From assembly GCA_003279615.1 (NCBI GenBank), contig QCHM01000002.1, positions 1-64,000 of the forward strand: 64,000 bases of DNA, in the 5' to 3' direction. This stretch comes from Prochlorococcus sp. AG-402-B19. Its GTDB lineage: Bacteria; Cyanobacteriota; Cyanobacteriia; PCC-6307; Cyanobiaceae. Position numbers and translations under genes: made by a program. Of this stretch, positions 1 to 8,371 are shown piece by piece; position 1 is the first letter of the stretch, and each line of letters starts with the position of its first letter. The notes under the pieces were generated by a model that had not been told where the DNA came from, did not search any database, and saw only the letters and a list, made by a program, of their open reading frames with translations.

Positions 1-313
1 TGGCTTGCTCAATCTTTTCTAAATAAAGTTTGATTTTAAGATTATTTTTTATAAGTATATTTTCTAATTGATCGAGATTGACTTTTTGAAAAGTTGTGAT
101 CAATACCTCATTAGTTTTTGAAGGAAGAGAAAGATCTTCAGGCCAATTTAATTGATATAAAATTTCCTGTTTCTTTTGAATTTGATTTGAATTCAATTCT
201 CCAGGTATTCTTTTATTTGAAGTTGTTTTTGGCCAGCTTTGTGCCCATGAAGGATTTAGCCCAGATATAAATAATCCTGCAATAATTATGAAACTTCTCT
301 TCACTTTCCTCAT
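1..313 (-). CDS. TolC-like outer membrane efflux protein, N-terminal part (runs off left edge)
   Basis: This reading frame is open from the window edge to an ATG at 311-313 and is absent from the ORF track. The first 25 or so residues form a signal peptide (RSFIIIAGLFISGLNPSWAQS), so the product is exported. The last part visible, QKVNLDQLENILIKNN, resembles the start of TolC-type repeats (a Leu-x-x-Ala/Leu-rich helix ending in a knN motif), which form an outer membrane and periplasmic channel for efflux or type I secretion. Only about 104 residues are visible, so the family is inferred from signal peptide plus this helix. It lies 36 bp downstream of the DUF512 gene on the same strand and may be co-transcribed with it. 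Confidence 0.6.
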   Translation of the reverse strand, partial: MRKVKRSFIIIAGLFISGLNPSWAQSWPKTTSNKRIPGELNSNQIQKKQEILYQLNWPEDLSLPSKTNEVLITTFQKVNLDQLENILIKNNLKIKLYLEKIEQA

Positions 314-349
314 ACTTATAAGAAAATTGATGGGGATTTAGTAAAGCGA

Positions 350-1699
350 TTATGCTTCACCAAGTGCTTTTTTCACAATGTCTTGAGCGTCGTGAACTAT
401 CTTTATTGATACGTTAAGGGATAAAGATAGCTCTTCGAGAGTCATGTCATCGAGAAAGATTTTTTCTCCTTGCCTTAGCATCACAGATGGAAGAAGGAGC
501 TCATCTCCCAAGTCTTTTCCTGTAAGACCTTCTATAAGGTCTTGTCCAGTAAGTAGACCAGTAACTATTTGCTCTTGTCCCCAATAAGGACTTGGAATCC
601 CATATAGATGAAGTGTGAAATTATTAATTCTATTTAATCTTTTTTGAGGCTTAATTAATTCATTCTCAACAAGTTTGCCAACAACCCAGCTGCATGTTCT
701 TTGTTGAGTGATTTTCTGAGGAAGATTTATTGTGGCTTTATCCATTGCTTTAAGAAAACTGCGTATACTTCCCACTCCATTTTCTTTCTGAGGTAAATCT
801 TCATAGGAACTTAACGATGGCAATGGTTTTTGCGCTATTAAATACCATTCATCAGATAACCAGGCGAACCGAGAGCCAGTTAATTTATAAAATTGTTTTT
901 GCATTGGTTCAACTTGATTGATCACTTTTGTTGCACATTGGGAATTGACTGGTATTAGTCCATCATTGCTGGGTCGAAACCTTGTTAAACCAACTGGCAC
1001 AATTGCTGCTGAAAGGACTACTGGGAAATCTCCCTGGGCAAAACCAAATAGATCATTAATGGTTTTTTCTAAAGCTTTTCCATCATTTATTTCAGGACAA
1101 ACAACAATTTGAGCATGAATTTGTATTCTCTTTTGTGAGAACCAATTTAATTGCTTTAAAAGATTAATAGCATTAGGGTTCTTTAGTAATTGGGACCTTA
1201 AAGAAGGATCTGTTGCATGAACAGATACAAAGAGCGGAGTCAGCCTTTGCTGATCAATTCTTAGCCAATCTTGTTCTGAAAGGTTGGTAAGTGTTAAGTA
1301 AGAACCATATAAAAAACTTAATCTGTAGTCGTCATCTTTTAGATATAAGCTTTTTCTTTTCCCTGAGGGCTGTTGGTCAATAAAGCAAAATGGACACTGA
1401 TTATTACATTGTTTTAATCCATTAAATAAAGCTTCAGTAAAAGCAATTCCTAATTCATCATCATGTTCTTTTTCAATTTCAATTTTATGTGTTTTACCTT
1501 GTGCATCTAATATTTTTAGTTGAATGTTCTCTTCAGCTATAAGAAATTTGTAATCAATAAGATCTCTTGGTTTTACGCCATTAATGCTAATTAGTTGATC
1601 TCCAACTTCAAATCCAATTTCTTCCCCTATTGAACCAGTCTCAACAGATGCAACTACGGCAGGCTTAATTTGGTTTTGATTTATTTTTATTGTCCCCAT
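350..1699 (-). CDS. PDZ/radical-SAM-like/DUF512 FeS protein (TIGR03279-type)
   Basis: A 449-residue protein of a cyanobacterial family described as putative FeS-containing oxidoreductase. A PDZ-like segment occupies about residues 10-70 (IGFEVGDQLISINGVKPRD). It is followed by a CX3CX2C cluster at C98, C102 and C105 (CNNQCPFCF), the spacing of radical SAM 4Fe-4S sites. The C-terminal half is DUF512. The reaction and substrate are unknown. The ATG start at 1699 is well placed before the conserved PDZ start. The gene has a long AT-rich upstream gap and precedes a TolC-like gene. Family assignment is secure from the motif and architecture; the function is not known. Confidence 0.88.
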   Translation of the reverse strand: MGTIKINQNQIKPAVVASVETGSIGEEIGFEVGDQLISINGVKPRDLIDYKFLIAEENIQLKILDAQGKTHKIEIEKEHDDELGIAFTEALFNGLKQCNNQCPFCFIDQQPSGKRKSLYLKDDDYRLSFLYGSYLTLTNLSEQDWLRIDQQRLTPLFVSVHATDPSLRSQLLKNPNAINLLKQLNWFSQKRIQIHAQIVVCPEINDGKALEKTINDLFGFAQGDFPVVLSAAIVPVGLTRFRPSNDGLIPVNSQCATKVINQVEPMQKQFYKLTGSRFAWLSDEWYLIAQKPLPSLSSYEDLPQKENGVGSIRSFLKAMDKATINLPQKITQQRTCSWVVGKLVENELIKPQKRLNRINNFTLHLYGIPSPYWGQEQIVTGLLTGQDLIEGLTGKDLGDELLLPSVMLRQGEKIFLDDMTLEELSLSLNVSIKIVHDAQDIVKKALGEA

Positions 1700-2085
1700 T
1701 TCTGCTCCTACGCTAGAAAAAGATTTTTATAATTTTTGAATGGGTTGAAAAATTAAGATGAAATTTAAATTAATTACTTTCAAATATAAGTAAATTTTCA
1801 ACAAAAAGCACTTTAGAAGCTTTTTTAATGAACTCTTTTGATAATGATTAAAAAACTGAATCGAGGAAGACATTGCAATTATTGATGCATTGAAGTTTTT
1901 AACAATTCTTTCTTTTAACTTTCTTATTTGTATTCTGAAGACATTTTGGTTTGGGTATCGACTTGAATGTAAATTCATAGAAGGGTGAGCTGAAAACCAA
2001 CTCAGTTTTATTAATTCTGATTTACTCAAACAATCCCAACAATCTCATAAACAACGAAACGTCCTATCTGTCCAGGCCAAGGACA
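1700..2085. other. 386-bp intergenic gap with a terminator-like hairpin
   Basis: This is the divergent space between the DUF512 gene (-) and the DUF3120 gene (+). I see no convincing gene. The 100-residue ORF on the minus strand (1727-2029) has no recognisable domain or protein-like composition. A hairpin AAAAAGC/GCTTTTT with a 9-nt loop lies at 1803-1825 and is followed by a T run on the plus strand. It looks like a short bidirectional terminator although no annotated gene reads into it from the plus side. Promoters for both flanking genes must lie here. Confidence 0.6.
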
Positions 2086-2745
2086 TTGCAGTTTTGGTCT
2101 AGTACAATGGTTGTCCTGCCGGTTTTTGTTCAGGCTCCATGGGTTCATGTGTTTCCTTTTTCAGCTTTTTTATTTAGTTTTATAATATTTTTTCTTGGAT
2201 TTTCTTTACTAAAGTTCTCTACTGAGAAATGGTCTTCTGTGGGTTCACTTTTGGTTGGTGTAAGTTGGAGCTGGTTAGGAGGATGTCTTTTTTGGGGATG
2301 GTTAAGGGCTCATCCTGTTTGGCATTTGCCTGTTGAGTCAATAGCTTTACCAATAGCTCTAAGCCTTTTACAGACTCGATGGAAAATCGGAGCAAGTTTT
2401 TATTTAGCATCGTTATTAGGAACAGCTTTTACGGATCTGATGATTGTTTTAACAGGAGTAATGAAATCTTGGCCTGAAGTGGTTGAAGCGCCTTTCTCAG
2501 AAGCCTCTAAAATGTTGAGCTTGACTGCAGAACAATTATTTGAACCATTGTCTTTAATAGCCATTTTTATTGCGGCTCTTTTAATACTTTGGATTGCGAA
2601 TTGGATGAATCAAAAATCAAAAAGTGAGCCTTTATCTTGTGATGCTTGGCTTGTTTCGAGTGCAGCTTTGACAACTACCTTATGGGTAGATGGTTTATTT
2701 TTTGCGACTACCTTAATTCAGCCTCAATTAAGTGGTTTGATTTAA
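2086..2745 (+). CDS. DUF3120 cyanobacterial membrane protein
   Basis: A 219-residue polytopic membrane protein. Hydrophobic segments lie near residues 15-45, 55-75, 100-125 and 150-175, with a further one near the C terminus. The N-terminal VLPVFVQAPWVH stretch matches DUF3120, a cyanobacterial family of unknown function. The ORF opens with TTG at 2086; an in-frame ATG at 2107 is the alternative and would remove seven residues. I keep the longer form because about ten residues usually precede the PVFVQAP motif in this family, but this is from memory. It sits 12 bp before nadB, so the two are probably one transcript. Confidence 0.75.
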   Translation: MQFWSSTMVVLPVFVQAPWVHVFPFSAFLFSFIIFFLGFSLLKFSTEKWSSVGSLLVGVSWSWLGGCLFWGWLRAHPVWHLPVESIALPIALSLLQTRWKIGASFYLASLLGTAFTDLMIVLTGVMKSWPEVVEAPFSEASKMLSLTAEQLFEPLSLIAIFIAALLILWIANWMNQKSKSEPLSCDAWLVSSAALTTTLWVDGLFFATTLIQPQLSGLI

Positions 2746-2757
2746 AACCCATATTTC

Positions 2758-4437
2758 ATGGACTTAAACACTGGATCTAAAAAAAATGATATTTACTCAA
2801 GAAATTGGGATGTAGTTGTTGTCGGAGCAGGAGCTGCAGGTTTGATGACTTCTCTTGAATTACCATCAAGCCTGAATATTCTGCTATTAAATCGTAATAC
2901 GAGTAAGCGTTCTTCCAGCAGATGGGCGCAAGGGGGAATCGCTGCTGTTACTCGAATTGAAGATAGTGAAGATATCCATGCACTTGACACTATTAAAGCT
3001 GGCGCAGGACTGTGTGATCCTGAAACGGTTGAGATGTTTGTTGAGAATGCTCCGCGATTAGTCGATAGACTTTTAAAACTAGGAATGGACTTTGATAGAA
3101 CATCTGGGAATTTATCTACAACACTTGAGGCTGCCCACACTTATAGAAGAGTGCTACATGTTAAAGATAGAACGGGAAAGGCATTGGTTGATGTTCTTAA
3201 TGAGCAGGTGGATCGAAGAGATAATGTGCTTCATCGAAGAGGTATAAGAGTTACTCAGATTTGGGTTCAACAAGGAATATGCTTAGGGGTGCAGGTTCTA
3301 GATGGACCATCTTTACGCTGGATAAAAGCAAAGGCAGTTGTTTTGGCTACTGGAGGTGGTGGGCATTTGTTTGCTAATACGACTAATCCAACCCAAGCAG
3401 CTGGTGAGGGTATTGCTCTTGCTTGGAGGTCTGGGGCTGTAATAGAAGATCTTGAGTTTTTTCAGTTTCATCCAACTGCTCTGAAATTAAATGGTGCACC
3501 TTCTTTTTTGATTTCTGAAGCTTTAAGGGGAGAGGGTGCAGTTTTACTGGATTCACTTGGAGAAAGTCCTGTAGATCATCTTGAAGGAAAGGATCTTGCA
3601 TCTAGAGATCAAGTAAGCCGAGCATTATTTAAAGCAATGCAGAAGCAAAATATTGATCACATAGGTCTTGATATCAAGTCTATGTCTGTTGAGGATGTGG
3701 AGGCACGTTTCCCGTCAATTTTTCAAAGGTGTAGAGAACTTGGGTTAGAACCTTTAAAGGAAGTTATTCCTGTAGCTCCATCTGCCCATTATTGGATGGG
3801 TGGTGTCCATACAAATTTGAAGGCTCAAACAAATATCAAAGGGCTTTTTGCAATAGGTGAAGTTGCATGTACGGGACTACATGGTGCCAATAGACTTGCA
3901 AGTAATTCATTAATGGAATGTTTAGTTTTTGCTCATCAAATGAGGAATATTGAATTAAATGATTTTAAAACTGAAAATATATCAAGTAGTAATTCACATT
4001 TTCAAAAAGTAAATCTTCGCTTTTCAAAAGAACAAGGCACTGATTATTTAACAAAAGAAATCCAACAGCTTAGACAATTATGCTGGAGTGAGGCTGGCGT
4101 TGATCGATCGCAAAAAGGAATGGAATCTGCTCTCGTTAAGGTTCAAAGAGATTATGCAAATCTCCTAAATGAGCCCTTGTTAAATTTGGTTTTTTCTCAG
4201 TCAAAAGATGGAATTAGGGAATTTGATGAAATTGCCAGGAGAGATCTTAACTTGCTTCTAGATTTGAGTAATCGACAAATGGCAAGTTCTCTTATGTTGG
4301 AGGCTTGCTTGTTTCGTAAAGAGAGTAGAGGAGGTCACTTTAGAGATGACTTTCCCACTTCAGTTCCTTTTTGGAAATGTCATACTCGTCAAGTAAAAGG
4401 GAAAGATATTCATACAAGACCTGTAGGCGATGGATGA
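2758..4437 (+). CDS. nadB: L-aspartate oxidase
   Basis: NadB oxidises L-aspartate to iminoaspartate, the first step of de novo NAD synthesis in the cytosol, using FAD. At 559 residues it has the usual length. The FAD-binding GAGAAG is near residues 23-28, and the flavoprotein motifs SRWAQGGIAA, HPTAL and RGEGA follow in the expected order; GLHGANRLASNSL marks the C-terminal part of the FAD domain. A helical C-terminal domain completes it. It is 12 bp downstream of the DUF3120 gene and converges with the VKOR gene only 7 bp after its stop. Confidence 0.95.
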   Translation: MDLNTGSKKNDIYSRNWDVVVVGAGAAGLMTSLELPSSLNILLLNRNTSKRSSSRWAQGGIAAVTRIEDSEDIHALDTIKAGAGLCDPETVEMFVENAPRLVDRLLKLGMDFDRTSGNLSTTLEAAHTYRRVLHVKDRTGKALVDVLNEQVDRRDNVLHRRGIRVTQIWVQQGICLGVQVLDGPSLRWIKAKAVVLATGGGGHLFANTTNPTQAAGEGIALAWRSGAVIEDLEFFQFHPTALKLNGAPSFLISEALRGEGAVLLDSLGESPVDHLEGKDLASRDQVSRALFKAMQKQNIDHIGLDIKSMSVEDVEARFPSIFQRCRELGLEPLKEVIPVAPSAHYWMGGVHTNLKAQTNIKGLFAIGEVACTGLHGANRLASNSLMECLVFAHQMRNIELNDFKTENISSSNSHFQKVNLRFSKEQGTDYLTKEIQQLRQLCWSEAGVDRSQKGMESALVKVQRDYANLLNEPLLNLVFSQSKDGIREFDEIARRDLNLLLDLSNRQMASSLMLEACLFRKESRGGHFRDDFPTSVPFWKCHTRQVKGKDIHTRPVGDG

Positions 4438-4444
4438 GGGTTGT

Positions 4445-5386
4445 TTAAAAACCTTTAGTATTTTTGTAATTACTAAGTTCTGCTAATTCTTTTAGACTTT
4501 TAACTCCTGAATTAATCGAGCCATTAATTTCCCAAGAGGGAAAACCTGTTATCCCTTTTGCTTCGCAAAGGGCTCTCTTATTATTGAAGCCATCACTTGC
4601 GCATTCCACTAAATTTAATTTTTCTGAAGCTTCTTTTCCAAACATTTCTTTTTGATCATGACAATGGGGACACCAATAGGCGTTATACATTACTGCTCCT
4701 TCTTTTGTAAGATGTTCAGCTAATTTTATTTTTTCAGGCGAACTTATAGTGATTACGGCAGGCGGCATTCCTTGCAGATTATTTGATATTTCCTTGGTAG
4801 ATGGATCGACTGATGAGGACCATATAAATCCAGCCAATAGAACAGCTACTGACATAAGAAACCCTCTAAAAAATAATTGTCCATAATCGTCCCAATTGCC
4901 TCCAAAGATATTTAATAATAGAAGTAAAAGCGATATGAGACTAGAAAGAAAACAAAAGAAACAGAATGCTTGAATTTTAAATATCATTAAATATATTAGA
5001 ATTAAGCTAAAAAAGAAACTCGATGTTGATATATAAAATGCTCCCCACCATGTAAAATTTGAAATATTATTTTTTTGTTTCTTGATAGTAGGTATTAATG
5101 GTAAAATAGCCATTAATAAGATTGATAAATAACTGATTAGCCCTATTAATGATAATGGAATAGAAAAATTATTTGCTTGAAAGATATTTCCCCAATTGCT
5201 ATTCAGTACTTTGTCGCAACCTGTCAATCCACCAGGGCAACCAAGCTCACCTATTAAGCCCCATTTACTAAGTGTGATTTTTGCTGTATAGATTGCACCA
5301 ATAGTTGATAAAATAGCCATTGCGACTCTGGCCCATTTAGAGCCCAGATCTTGGCGACGGCGACTTGTTAGCCTTGAAGCTCCCAT
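4445..5386 (-). CDS. VKOR-thioredoxin fusion (vitamin K epoxide reductase family)
   Basis: A 313-residue membrane protein that makes disulfide bonds in secreted or thylakoid-lumen proteins, passing electrons to quinone (LTO1-type in chloroplasts). The N-terminal VKOR part has the loop cysteine pair C50 and C57 and the active CXXC at C142-C145 (CFFC) within five transmembrane helices. After a linker and a further helix, the C-terminal domain carries a thioredoxin-like WCPHC at residues 238-242. All four VKOR cysteines and both Trx cysteines are present, so it should be active. ATG start at 5386. It converges with nadB. Confidence 0.92.
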   Translation of the reverse strand: MGASRLTSRRRQDLGSKWARVAMAILSTIGAIYTAKITLSKWGLIGELGCPGGLTGCDKVLNSNWGNIFQANNFSIPLSLIGLISYLSILLMAILPLIPTIKKQKNNISNFTWWGAFYISTSSFFFSLILIYLMIFKIQAFCFFCFLSSLISLLLLLLNIFGGNWDDYGQLFFRGFLMSVAVLLAGFIWSSSVDPSTKEISNNLQGMPPAVITISSPEKIKLAEHLTKEGAVMYNAYWCPHCHDQKEMFGKEASEKLNLVECASDGFNNKRALCEAKGITGFPSWEINGSINSGVKSLKELAELSNYKNTKGF

Positions 5387-5550
5387 TGCTTTAAAAAACT
5401 ATCAACCAATTGTATGTTTACAATTCTAATAAAAATTCTTCCACAGTTAGCATATCTTCAATCAATTTCAAGGTTCTTTTTCCAAAGCCCTTTCTTTTTC
5501 AATAGTGCTTAACTATCACATGCATTCAATAAAAATTAGTATTTATTTGT

Positions 5551-5643
5551 TTAAATTAATTTAATTGCTTTAAGGGTTTTTTGAATCAAGAATGCTGCAG
5601 CCAGGCCAGCACTAACAAAAACTAAGTAAAAAAGAATTCCCAT
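5551..5643 (-). CDS. petL: Cytochrome b6f small subunit PetL-like (30 aa)
   Basis: An ATG-started 30-codon ORF, too short for the ORF track, encodes a single hydrophobic helix (LFYLVFVSAGLAAAFLI) ending in a basic tail KTLKAIKLI. The FYLVF start and the xIKxIKLI end match what I remember of PetL from cyanobacterial b6f crystal structures (VFYIVF...IKSIKLI). PetL is a one-helix peripheral subunit of the cytochrome b6f complex in the thylakoid membrane. The evidence is family resemblance over a very short protein. It lies alone between the VKOR gene and the DUF4346 gene, and accounts for the otherwise empty 5387-5706 interval; I see nothing in the remaining 164 bp upstream of VKOR. Confidence 0.68.
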   Translation of the reverse strand: MGILFYLVFVSAGLAAAFLIQKTLKAIKLI

Positions 5644-5706
5644 TTGGTTTGAATCTCTGAACTAATAATAGAACATATAGTGCTTGATTATTCGAGTGTA
5701 TTAATT

Positions 5707-6108
5707 TTAATCTTGTATGTATTGTTTACCGGTTCTCAAGCATTCTTCAGCTCTCTGCAATTCTCGACCAATGTAAATGGCGTGATCTAAGCGACTGATA
5801 GGGTATTGACCATTACCCTCAGAGATCTGAATACCGACCTCCTTAGCACTCTTACCTCTGTAAATATTGCTTGGTTGATTTAATCTTTTTGTTTTGCAAC
5901 CTATTAATTTACCAGACTCAGGATCAACGGCGCGACCTTGCTTGTCGATATTATTTAAATAATGTTCAAGTATCAACTCATTCGTTAAATGTTCAATTTT
6001 AATTAAGAAATAACCTTTTGGATCAAGCTCGATTTGACGTTTGGATAATTTTTCATCTAGAAGTTGTATTGATTGAATTAAGTCTTCTTGAAGATCTAGA
6101 TTTTCCAT
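5707..6108 (-). CDS. DUF4346 protein
   Basis: A 133-residue soluble protein. The core from about residue 27 (ELDPKGYFLIKI), through AVDPESGKLIGCKTKR and IYRGKSAKEVGI, matches DUF4346, a cyanobacterial family annotated only by distant relation to dihydropteroate-synthase-like proteins. No catalytic residues can be assigned. The ATG at 6108 gives a 25-residue acidic helical lead-in before the conserved core. It stands separately, 63 bp before petL on the same strand. Function unknown. Confidence 0.75.
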   Translation of the reverse strand: MENLDLQEDLIQSIQLLDEKLSKRQIELDPKGYFLIKIEHLTNELILEHYLNNIDKQGRAVDPESGKLIGCKTKRLNQPSNIYRGKSAKEVGIQISEGNGQYPISRLDHAIYIGRELQRAEECLRTGKQYIQD

Positions 6109-6192
6109 TTCTTTAATTTACAAATTAAACAGAAGATATACAAGTTTCATATTATGGCTTCATTAAATTTATAGATAATTCCTTCATAACAT

Positions 6193-6459
6193 TTATCCAG
6201 ATATAAAGCTTTTTAAGATTAAAAATATAAGTAAATTTACAAAGATAAAAGATAAATAAACTATTCCTGGATTTTTTAGGCCTGCTGGTGCTGTTAGCTC
6301 ATAGCCAAATAAAGTAATAACCCCTTGAGTTCCTTTATCTTTGTAGCTAAAAATGCCTTGCGCATAAAAAGGTTTTTCGTCATTAGAGTCAACATCATTT
6401 TTATCGCTAGACACAGATTCATCTTTCTTGGGGAAATCTTGTAAATTGTCTTCTGTCAT
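6193..6459 (-). CDS. Small single-helix membrane protein, unknown
   Basis: I do not recognise this 88-residue protein. The first 30 residues are acidic and probably disordered (DESVSSDKNDVDSNDE). A middle region follows (FSYKDKGTQGVITLFGYELTAPAG), then one transmembrane helix near residues 66-86 at the C terminus. The order (disordered N terminus, short motif, one helix) recalls small thylakoid proteins, but the ExxNGRxAM motif of high-light-inducible proteins is absent. ATG start. It is 30 bp downstream of the GNAT/DUF482 gene on the same strand. Confidence 0.6.
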   Translation of the reverse strand: MTEDNLQDFPKKDESVSSDKNDVDSNDEKPFYAQGIFSYKDKGTQGVITLFGYELTAPAGLKNPGIVYLSFIFVNLLIFLILKSFISG

Positions 6460-6489
6460 CTTGATTAGTTTTTTCTTTTTCTGAAGTTA

Positions 6490-7671
6490 CTATGTATTTG
6501 ATAGTTTTGGCTCTTCAAACTTAAAAGGTACTTCATTATTTGTAGCGTTTATTTGATCAAGCATTAATTGATTTGCTTTTGGTAGCCATTCTCTAATTAA
6601 TGAGTCCATAGGTAAGTTGTACCATCTATGAAGACTTGCATTAGGTTTAGCAATAAAACCTCTTCGTTTTTTGTGACGCCCGCCCGCTCCAGGATCAAAA
6701 TATTTTATTTTATTTGCTATTGCCCACTCAATCGGGCAGTAATAACAAGCTTCAAAATGTAAATTATCTATATTTTTTTCTGAACCCCAATATCTACCCC
6801 AAAGCATATTTTCGTTTTTTACGCATAATGACATTCCAATTGTTTTATCATTTCTTTCTTCTTTTGCATCGAATAAAATAATATTTTCTTTGAGTTCTGT
6901 TGATGTAAGTTCAGTAAAAAATGCTTCAGTGAGGTATTTACTTCCCCATACTCCCCATCTTGAACAATGAAGCTCATAAAAATAATGCATTTTTTTTAAA
7001 TCTATTACATTTATTTGAGACCCACTAATAGGTTCAACTTTGATTCCACATCTTTTTATGCTTTCTCTTTCTCTCTTAATATTTCTACGTTGATTGGAAT
7101 TAAATTTTTTTAAAAAATCAGAAAAACTTTTTTCTTCATTTAATTTCAACAAACTTTGCTGGTTGACCCATTTAGAGCAATTTAGAGATTCAGCTATTTT
7201 CATCCATTTAGGATCTACATATAAAAAATTACAACTGAGAATGCCATTTTGTTTGGCAAAACTATCAATTTCAGAGATTAATATTTGTGTGAGATCTATA
7301 TCATTAACTCCTTCTGCAAAAAGAAAGCGATAACCTTCTATTGGGCTTAATGGACTCATTCCTATTAGTTTTGGATAATATTGAAGTCCCATATCTTGAG
7401 CTAATTGAACAAAGGCATTATCAAAAATAAATTCTCCATAACTATGAGATTTCAAATAGAGAGGTGCACATGCAATTAAATCATTTGCACTCCATGCAGA
7501 GAGAAATAATGGTTGCCATCCATATTTAGTACTAACACTTTTTGATCTTTCTAATGCATTTAACCACTCCCACTTATAAAAAGGAGTTGAATTTTCTTTT
7601 AAGAAACTATTCCAAATAATTTTAGGAATTTCTTGGATTGATGTATGCCATTTGATTTTCATATTGTTCAT
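6490..7671 (-). CDS. GNAT-fold DUF482 (FemAB-like) protein
   Basis: The product belongs to the DUF482/PF04339 family, a double acetyltransferase fold related to FemAB peptidoglycan enzymes; substrates are not established. The conserved N-terminal SFLKENSTPFYKWEWLNALE and the GMSPLSPIEGYRF segment fit, as does the C-terminal FDPGAGGRHKKRRGF. The ORF track begins at 7743, but those extra residues overlap the upstream reductase gene by 50 nt. ATGs at 7671 and 7662 lie just after that gene's stop and are more likely. I used 7671; 7662 is equally possible. Confidence 0.8.
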   Translation of the reverse strand: MNNMKIKWHTSIQEIPKIIWNSFLKENSTPFYKWEWLNALERSKSVSTKYGWQPLFLSAWSANDLIACAPLYLKSHSYGEFIFDNAFVQLAQDMGLQYYPKLIGMSPLSPIEGYRFLFAEGVNDIDLTQILISEIDSFAKQNGILSCNFLYVDPKWMKIAESLNCSKWVNQQSLLKLNEEKSFSDFLKKFNSNQRRNIKRERESIKRCGIKVEPISGSQINVIDLKKMHYFYELHCSRWGVWGSKYLTEAFFTELTSTELKENIILFDAKEERNDKTIGMSLCVKNENMLWGRYWGSEKNIDNLHFEACYYCPIEWAIANKIKYFDPGAGGRHKKRRGFIAKPNASLHRWYNLPMDSLIREWLPKANQLMLDQINATNNEVPFKFEEPKLSNT

Positions 7672-7693
7672 TTTTGTTATACTAAATCTAAAT

Positions 7694-8371
7694 TCAGGAC
7701 AAATTATTTCTAAAATATCTGATAAGTAATTCATTATTACCAAGCTTTCTACTTTCTTTTAGAATCCAGTTATTCTTTCTATTCATGATTGTATTTAAGT
7801 TTCTTAATTTAGATGAAACCCAGCAGTAATCTCCTCCTAAAAGATGAGGCGTAATGGTAATTTGCAACTCATCTATTAGATCCTCTAAAAGAAAAGCTGA
7901 AATAAGATTTGCACCTCCTAGTAATACAATTTTTTCAATACCTTTTTGATATAAATCATCAAGAGAATCACGCCAAGTGATTTTTAAATTGATTTTTTTA
8001 TCGAATCCATTAGGAAGCATAATCTCATTTTTTTTATCTTGCTTTTGGATTAACCATTTTTGAAGAGGTTGTTTGAAAAAAAACCAATTTGCTGGAAAAT
8101 CTATTTGATTGCTGGCTATAAGAGCAATTGGTTGCTCATCCTTGCCTTCTGAAGTTCTTTTTTTTAATAAGCTTTTATTTTTAATGACACAAATTGATTG
8201 ATGATCTCTAAGCGTTTGCCCTCCCATTAAAATACCATCTGACCAAGCAAGTGATTCTTCTAACACTAAACGATCTCCAGACTGCCCTAATTGTGTTTTT
8301 CCTCCTTCTGGATATGCAATACGTCCATCAATACTAGAAGCTAAAACTAATTTAACCCATTTTTTTCTCAA
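7694..8371 (-). CDS. RibD C-terminal-like (DHFR-fold) reductase
   Basis: A 225-residue stand-alone reductase domain of the RibD C-terminal family, which folds like dihydrofolate reductase and uses NADPH. The start VKLVLASSIDGRIAYPEGG, the WSDGILMGGQTLRDH segment and GIEKIVLLGGANL near residue 150 are typical. No deaminase domain is attached, so this is not a full RibD. It begins with TTG directly after the stop of the PTPS gene (TAA then TTG with no gap), so translation is probably coupled. Its substrate could be a riboflavin intermediate or, given the neighbour, a pterin; the second is inference. Confidence 0.82.
   Translation of the reverse strand: MRKKWVKLVLASSIDGRIAYPEGGKTQLGQSGDRLVLEESLAWSDGILMGGQTLRDHQSICVIKNKSLLKKRTSEGKDEQPIALIASNQIDFPANWFFFKQPLQKWLIQKQDKKNEIMLPNGFDKKINLKITWRDSLDDLYQKGIEKIVLLGGANLISAFLLEDLIDELQITITPHLLGGDYCWVSSKLRNLNTIMNRKNNWILKESRKLGNNELLIRYFRNNLS

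Noticed and set aside
1727-2029. 100-aa minus-strand ORF
   Set aside because: No family, low-complexity AT-rich translation, and it occupies the leader of the DUF512 gene. A chance ORF is more likely.
6193-6459. High-light-inducible (Hli) protein
   Set aside because: The ExxNGRxAM chlorophyll-binding motif is missing, although size and one helix would fit.
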